A stretch of DNA of 64,000 nt from Leptotrichia sp. oral taxon 212. GTDB lineage: Bacteria; Fusobacteriota; Fusobacteriia; Fusobacteriales; Leptotrichiaceae. Positions 59,748-64,000 of this stretch are shown in pieces. Below the pieces are notes generated by a model, which ran no database searches, was not told the DNA's origin, and was given only the letters and a program-made list of their open reading frames with translations. The stretch spans positions 124,001 to 188,000 of the forward strand of contig NZ_CP012410.1 in the NCBI RefSeq assembly GCF_001274535.1. Reading direction: 5' to 3'. Made by a program: the position numbers and the translations under genes. Numbering within the stretch: position 1 is the stretch's first letter; each line of letters opens with the position of its first letter.

Positions 59748-60629
59748 ATGAATGATATAAATAGGATTAAACGAAATATAGTTATTTTTACAATTTTTAT
59801 TACAATCTGTGGATGGATAGGATATTTTATTGATAAATTAACAGGGCAGGCACATTATGAAAATATAGGCACAGTGACAGGTAATAATGGCTCGCCGGGA
59901 TTGCTTATATGGCTTGTATCTCCGTTAATCTGCACAATAATACTGCGTACTTTTGCAGGTGACGGATGGAAAAATACAGGATTTTCATTTAATTTTAGAA
60001 ATAATAAAAAAATGTATTTAATAAGCTTTCTGATATATCCTGCTGTTACTTTAACTGTTCTTTTGTCGGGATTAGTAACAAAAGGTATCAGATTTTCCAT
60101 TGTGAATATTGGAATAACAGCCTATATTGGAATTCTGCTTACACAGATTATTTCCCAGTTTATAAAAAATATATTTGAGGAATCAGTCTGGAGAGCCTAT
60201 CTTACAAATCAGCTGCTAAAACTGAAACTGTCTGATTTAAAAATATATCTTCTTGCGGGAGGTATATGGTGGGTCTGGCATTTGCCATACATTATGATAT
60301 TTCTCTCTGAAAGTGAAATACAAAGTACTCTGCCGGTCAGCAGACTGACATTTTTTCTGATTGGAACAGTAGTAGTTACATGCTGGACAGTTATATATAC
60401 AGAAATTTTTAAAGTTACTAAATCTATGTGGCCATCAGTTATTATGCACACTATGGAAGATGCAGTGATAAATCCGTTACTTTTATTAGGAATTGTTTCT
60501 GTGGAAAAAAGTCAGGCATTTCTTTTTTCGCTTTCAGTGGGTATAATTCCGACAATTCTTTATCTGATAGTGGGACTATCAATCAGAAGATGGAGAAAAA
60601 AACAGGAGAAATCTTTACATAATCAGTAG
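59748..60629 (+). CDS. CPBP family intramembrane glutamic protease
   Basis: A 293-residue membrane protein of about eight helices. The catalytic motif Glu144-Glu145-x3-Arg149 (Glu-Glu-Ser-Val-Trp-Arg) is followed by His in Trp-Trp-Val-Trp-His-Leu-Pro and His in Val-Ile-Met-His-Thr. Relatives process prenylated proteins or act in bacteriocin self-immunity. GAGGTGAAA precedes the ATG. PadR upstream suggests an inducible stress or antimicrobial response. Confidence 0.85.
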   Translation: MNDINRIKRNIVIFTIFITICGWIGYFIDKLTGQAHYENIGTVTGNNGSPGLLIWLVSPLICTIILRTFAGDGWKNTGFSFNFRNNKKMYLISFLIYPAVTLTVLLSGLVTKGIRFSIVNIGITAYIGILLTQIISQFIKNIFEESVWRAYLTNQLLKLKLSDLKIYLLAGGIWWVWHLPYIMIFLSESEIQSTLPVSRLTFFLIGTVVVTCWTVIYTEIFKVTKSMWPSVIMHTMEDAVINPLLLLGIVSVEKSQAFLFSLSVGIIPTILYLIVGLSIRRWRKKQEKSLHNQ

Positions 60630-60693
60630 TCCTCTTTATGGAGAACAGGAAGATTTTTAACAGAAAAAATAAAAACTTATGGAGATGATAGTT

Positions 60694-61281
60694 ATGAAAA
60701 TGATTGATAAAATTAAAGAGATAGAAAAATATGTTTGCAGTAACTTTGAAGAACTGGATTTAGACGATCCTGTTGAAGAAGGTTATTTTGAAACATATGA
60801 AAATATATCAGGGGTGTGTCAGGATGATTTTGCATTTTTTGAGAAAAAATTTGATATTGTACTGCCTGATGATTTCAAGGAACTCTATAAATACAAAAAT
60901 GGGAGCGGATTCTTTTTTGTGTTGCCGGCTGTTATTGATAAAAGAGAAATGGCGTTTCGCCTAATGAGTTTACAGGAAATAGAAAATTCAAAAAAAATTT
61001 TTCAGAATAGAGATGCTTTATTATCTGAGTTTCCTGAATATTTCACGGTTCAGGATATTGAAAAAATGAATGACAACAGAATAAAACCATATCTTTTTAA
61101 TAGGAAATGGTTTCCATTTGCAGAGTATTGTGACAGCTGTTATCTGATGCTGGATTTAGATCCTGATAAAGACGGGAAGAAAGGGCAGATAATCTGTTAC
61201 ATTCATGACCCTGATGAGATAGTTTATGCGGCTTCGAATATTACAGAATTGGTTTCTAAAATATTTGAGGAAATTAGTTAA
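60694..61281 (+). CDS. SMI1/KNR4 (SUKH) family protein
   Basis: A 195-residue soluble protein. The SUKH core shows Phe-Glu-Lys-Lys-Phe-Asp-Ile-Val-Leu-Pro-Asp-Asp-Phe-Lys-Glu-Leu-Tyr-Lys near residue 48, then Asn-Gly-Ser-Gly. Trp-Phe-Pro-Phe-Ala and Leu-Asp-Leu-Asp-Pro come later. SUKH proteins are often immunity proteins of polymorphic toxin systems. No toxin gene is adjacent, so it may be an orphan. GGAG favours ATG 60694 over 60679. Confidence 0.8.
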   Translation: MKMIDKIKEIEKYVCSNFEELDLDDPVEEGYFETYENISGVCQDDFAFFEKKFDIVLPDDFKELYKYKNGSGFFFVLPAVIDKREMAFRLMSLQEIENSKKIFQNRDALLSEFPEYFTVQDIEKMNDNRIKPYLFNRKWFPFAEYCDSCYLMLDLDPDKDGKKGQIICYIHDPDEIVYAASNITELVSKIFEEIS

Positions 61282-61421
61282 GTGTGTGAAAAAATCGATA
61301 ACCACAAGAATTCTAAGCTTAATAAGCTTTGTCGGGTTATTGATTTTTTATTTATTTTGTAAGATTATTTTTTTATTTCATTTTTTGCACGCTACACATA
61401 TAAAGCTATTTTTATGTAAAA

Positions 61422-61772
61422 CTAATGCAGCATTTCGCATTCTCCTTCAATATTAGTAGGATAAATTAGTAAATTACCTGTATTATGATCTATATCTGCA
61501 CAGTAGTTACTCTTCTTTGAAAAAACTTCTTTTTCAGGTATTACAGCATTTTTTTTATACTTGGAATAAGTTCTGTGAACTTTGATATTATTATATTTTG
61601 TATCGTTAATAAGACATGACTTATATGTAGTTAAAACTGTTAAAAAATAAGGATCATAAGTCTTTTTCAAAATTTTTCCCCGTCCTTCGCAATATCCTGA
61701 TGTAATTTTTTCTGTTCCTGTCATATTAAATGAACAAAATAAAATTCCTAATAAAAGCAATATTCTTTTCAT
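61422..61772 (-). CDS. Small secreted hypothetical protein
   Basis: A 116-residue protein with a signal peptide (Met-Lys-Arg-Ile, Leu-rich core, residues 1-19). The mature part has four to five Cys (Gly-Tyr-Cys-Glu-Gly-Arg, Lys-Ser-Cys-Leu, Tyr-Cys-Ala-Asp, Glu-Cys-Glu), suggesting disulfides. GGGGAAA lies before the ATG. The family is not recognised. It faces the SUKH gene. Confidence 0.62.
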   Translation of the reverse strand: MKRILLLLGILFCSFNMTGTEKITSGYCEGRGKILKKTYDPYFLTVLTTYKSCLINDTKYNNIKVHRTYSKYKKNAVIPEKEVFSKKSNYCADIDHNTGNLLIYPTNIEGECEMLH

Positions 61773-61982
61773 TTCAGATTTCCCCTTTCAGAATAATTTT
61801 TTAATAAATTTCCTAAACTTAAATATTTCGCATCTTAGTTTTCTGTCTAATATAATTATAGCTTATATTTTTGAAAAAAGAAGAGGAATGCTGTAAATAA
61901 AAATTACAAAAAAATATAAACAGACAGAAACTGTCCTTCATGAAAAGTATAATATGGAAAATAATACAAGGAGATGAGAATT

Positions 61983-63095
61983 ATGAATAATTTAAACCTG
62001 ACTAAGAATGATGCCTTTTATTCAGAAAATTTTGATGACGAGATATTTATGCACTGGATGCTAAAGTGGCTTGTGATTGATACGCAAGGAGATAAGAGTA
62101 AAACAGCTTTAAAGAATATGGTAAAAAAATTTATTGAAGAGACTACGGGAGAAAAACTGGATACAGAAGAGATTGAAATATATTTTGCAGGTTCTTTTGA
62201 TAGCCTTATATATGGCGATACTATTATTCAGAGACTTTTAAGTGATTCATCAATTTTATTGATTTTAAATAGACAAGATAAGAAGGCAAGGAAATATCTA
62301 TATTTTAGAAATTATTTTGATGACGAATATTCGGAAGATTTTTTAGAGTATAGGGGAAAAATATTTAGATTACTTAAAAAATATGAAAATTTAGAAGATG
62401 ATGAGGAAGAAAAAATTAAAATTGTACATTTTACACATGAAAAAGTATCCAGATATGTTCGTGAAGAAATTGGAGAAACAACGGTTGTATATGACAGGGA
62501 AGATTTTCTGAAATTGTTTGAAACTTTTGGAAAAGATATAGATGACAGCATATTTGACAGCTATTATAACTATAAGAAAATAAATAGGAAGGATTCAGTA
62601 GATGATATAAAGGAAATTGTAGATTTACATGATATTCTACAAAAATATATAGAAACAAAGAATGATAAATATGATGTTTATAAGAATTTTACTTACATGG
62701 AATGGGTTAAAGATGAATTTTTTCTGCAATTTACATATACCAGAGATGAAGATTTGAATCCGATTGAAGTGATTGAATTGTGTTACTATACTTTGGAATC
62801 TCTGGAAGACGGTTTTTTAAAATTAATGCAGGATGAGTTAAAAGAAGTATTTGATGATTTTAAAATAATTGAAGAATTCTATCGCAGAAGAGAGAAACTT
62901 GCATTAATGTATATGAAATTTAATAAGGACACTACATTAAAGGAAATAGAGAAAAAAATAGACGAAATAATCGAAAAATTAGAGAAGTATAATAAACAGA
63001 ATGAAAGTTTGGATATAAGAAATGAGTATGCTGACATGAGATATAGGAGAAAGAAATCAAAACCTAAAATAAAAAGAGTATCAATTCGCCGTTGA
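61983..63095 (+). CDS. Hypothetical charged protein with coiled-coil C-terminus
   Basis: A 370-residue soluble protein rich in Asp, Glu, Lys and Tyr. The N-terminal half is mixed alpha/beta (Tyr-Phe-Ala-Gly-Ser-Phe-Asp-Ser-Leu near residue 64). Residues about 270-345 are strongly helical and probably coiled-coil. The end is very basic (Arg-Arg-Lys-Lys-Ser-Lys-Pro-Lys). GGAGATGAG supports ATG 61983. There is no recognised domain. The WYL regulator follows after 62 bases and may control it. Confidence 0.6.
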   Translation: MNNLNLTKNDAFYSENFDDEIFMHWMLKWLVIDTQGDKSKTALKNMVKKFIEETTGEKLDTEEIEIYFAGSFDSLIYGDTIIQRLLSDSSILLILNRQDKKARKYLYFRNYFDDEYSEDFLEYRGKIFRLLKKYENLEDDEEEKIKIVHFTHEKVSRYVREEIGETTVVYDREDFLKLFETFGKDIDDSIFDSYYNYKKINRKDSVDDIKEIVDLHDILQKYIETKNDKYDVYKNFTYMEWVKDEFFLQFTYTRDEDLNPIEVIELCYYTLESLEDGFLKLMQDELKEVFDDFKIIEEFYRRREKLALMYMKFNKDTTLKEIEKKIDEIIEKLEKYNKQNESLDIRNEYADMRYRRKKSKPKIKRVSIRR

Positions 63096-63157
63096 CAAAA
63101 AGCAAAATCAAAGATATAATTAAGTAAAATATAAAAATATACAAAGGCTTAGTTATA

Positions 63158-64000
63158 ATGGAAAAAATTAAAGATTCAGAAGGAAAAATATTTAGAATAC
63201 TAAAAATGATAAAGAGGTTAGAGCAGAAAGAAGTATTAAATGGAGAAAATCTGGCAAATGAATTTAATGTTGATGTAAAAACAATACAGAGGGATATAAA
63301 AACTTTAAGAGATTATCTTTTTGAGGAAAGTGATTCAGATATAGAATATTCCAGAGCTAAAAATGGATATTACCTGAAAAGTAATGATAAGAAATCCCTT
63401 ACAAATGAGGAAATCTTGGCTATAAGTAAGATAATACTTGAAAGCAGGGCTTTTAATAAAGATGAAACTGATAATCTGATAGACAAGTTGATTAATCAGA
63501 TGTCAGGGAATGACAGGAATCTTATAAAAGACCTGATAAGCAACGAAAAATTTAATTATATTCCTCTGCAGCATGGAAAAGATTTGCTTTCAGTTATATG
63601 GAATTTGGCACAGAGCGTAAAAAATCAGAAATGGCTTTGCTTAAATTACATTACGAAAAGCAATGAAGGCAGAAAATACAATGTAAAACCTTTATCCATA
63701 ATGTTTTCAGAATATTATTTCTATCTGATTGCATATATTGAAGACAAGGAAGAATATCCTGCTATTTTCAGAATAGACAGAATTACTGAAATAAAGGATA
63801 TAAATAAAAAATTTAAGATTAACTATTTGGAAAAATTTAAAGATGGAGAATTTAGAAAATATATACAGTTCATGCATTCAGGGCCTCTCACAAAAATAAA
63901 ATTCAGATATAGGGGTTATCTTGAATATGTTCTGGACAGATTTCCAACAGCAGAAGTGTTGTCTGAAGAAGTGGTTGGAAAAGGGAATTCAAGCTATACG
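63158..64000 (+). CDS. WYL-domain transcriptional regulator, partial
   Basis: An ORF from ATG 63158 open to the window end (281 codons). The N-terminal DeoR-type HTH has Asn-Gly-Glu-Asn-Leu-Ala-Asn-Glu-Phe-Asn-Val-Asp-Val-Lys-Thr-Ile-Gln-Arg-Asp-Ile-Lys. The WYL region begins near residue 155 with Leu-Asn-Tyr-Ile, Tyr-Tyr-Phe-Tyr-Leu-Ile-Ala-Tyr and Phe-Arg-Ile-Asp-Arg-Ile. WYL proteins bind nucleic acids or nucleotides and often regulate defence genes. The C-terminus lies beyond the window. No strong ribosome site is seen. Confidence 0.85.
   Translation, partial: MEKIKDSEGKIFRILKMIKRLEQKEVLNGENLANEFNVDVKTIQRDIKTLRDYLFEESDSDIEYSRAKNGYYLKSNDKKSLTNEEILAISKIILESRAFNKDETDNLIDKLINQMSGNDRNLIKDLISNEKFNYIPLQHGKDLLSVIWNLAQSVKNQKWLCLNYITKSNEGRKYNVKPLSIMFSEYYFYLIAYIEDKEEYPAIFRIDRITEIKDINKKFKINYLEKFKDGEFRKYIQFMHSGPLTKIKFRYRGYLEYVLDRFPTAEVLSEEVVGKGNSSYT

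Noticed and set aside
61315-61329. AAGCTT-AAT-AAGCTT hairpin as a terminator after the SUKH gene
   Set aside because: The stem is short and AT-rich, and no T run follows directly.
61286-61456. GTG-start small membrane peptide after the SUKH gene
   Set aside because: No ribosome binding site, AT-rich hydrophobic composition expected by chance, and overlap with the minus-strand secreted gene.

Overview
The window is a low-GC, gene-dense bacterial chromosome segment. Codon use is A/T-ending, Shine-Dalgarno sites are strong (GGAGG type) and promoters are TATAAT-like. The gene set (complete anaerobic corrin pathway, trimeric [FeFe]-hydrogenase, MetE, DKNYY and DUF4143-ATPase families) suggests a fermentative anaerobe. 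I infer Fusobacteriota, probably Leptotrichiaceae. That placement comes from the general look of the proteins, not from a search.

Layout. 1-0.1 kb: start of a MATE efflux gene on the minus strand. 0.3-5.8 kb: a methyltransferase, a LysR regulator, metE and a second MetE-like enzyme. 6-10 kb: a ClC chloride transporter and a three-gene NitT/TauT-type ABC transporter. 11.3-15.5 kb, minus strand: hydC-hydB-hydA of a NADH-linked, probably electron-bifurcating hydrogenase. 16-20.4 kb: MgtC-like, TfoX-like and DKNYY genes, a frameshifted AlbA_2 ATPase gene, tandem 13-mers and decayed small genes.

20.5-52 kb is a large tetrapyrrole/cobalamin region, nearly all on the plus strand. In order it holds cobQ, cbiB, an unknown gene, cobD; gpmA on the minus strand; hemC, cobA-hemD, a secreted protein; cobT, cobC, cbiJ, pncB, cobS, sirC-like, hemB; cbiK; a cobalamin riboswitch with cbiM-N-Q-O and cbiA; cbiC, D, E, T, an AAA ATPase, cbiL; a DUF1016 nuclease pseudogene, an HxlR regulator and a flavin-type protein; cbiF, an AlbA_2 ATPase, cbiG and cbiH. 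Together they lead from aminolevulinate (HemB) through uroporphyrinogen III and sirohydrochlorin, early cobalt insertion (CbiK) and ring contraction (CbiH/G) to cobyrinate, cobyrate, cobinamide and lower-loop attachment. I see no cobinamide kinase/guanylyltransferase (CobU/CobY) and no corrinoid adenosyltransferase. Nicotinate phosphoribosyltransferase sits beside cobT and cobS and would make the CobT substrate.

52-54.2 kb: a radical SAM DNA-repair-type protein and its usual partner. 54.2-64 kb: an accessory stretch of small genes (DUF1697, three GNATs, a small lipoprotein, small membrane proteins, PadR plus CPBP protease, a SUKH-type protein, a secreted protein, an unknown charged protein) ending in a WYL regulator cut by the window edge.

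The most interesting items are: a short GC-rich ORF interrupted by an in-frame UGA (55.56 kb); a possible Fur-controlled small RNA (25.1-25.3 kb); a pair of long imperfect-palindrome repeats flanking the cobalt-uptake module; and cargo ATPase genes with their own operator-like repeats inside the cobalamin operon.
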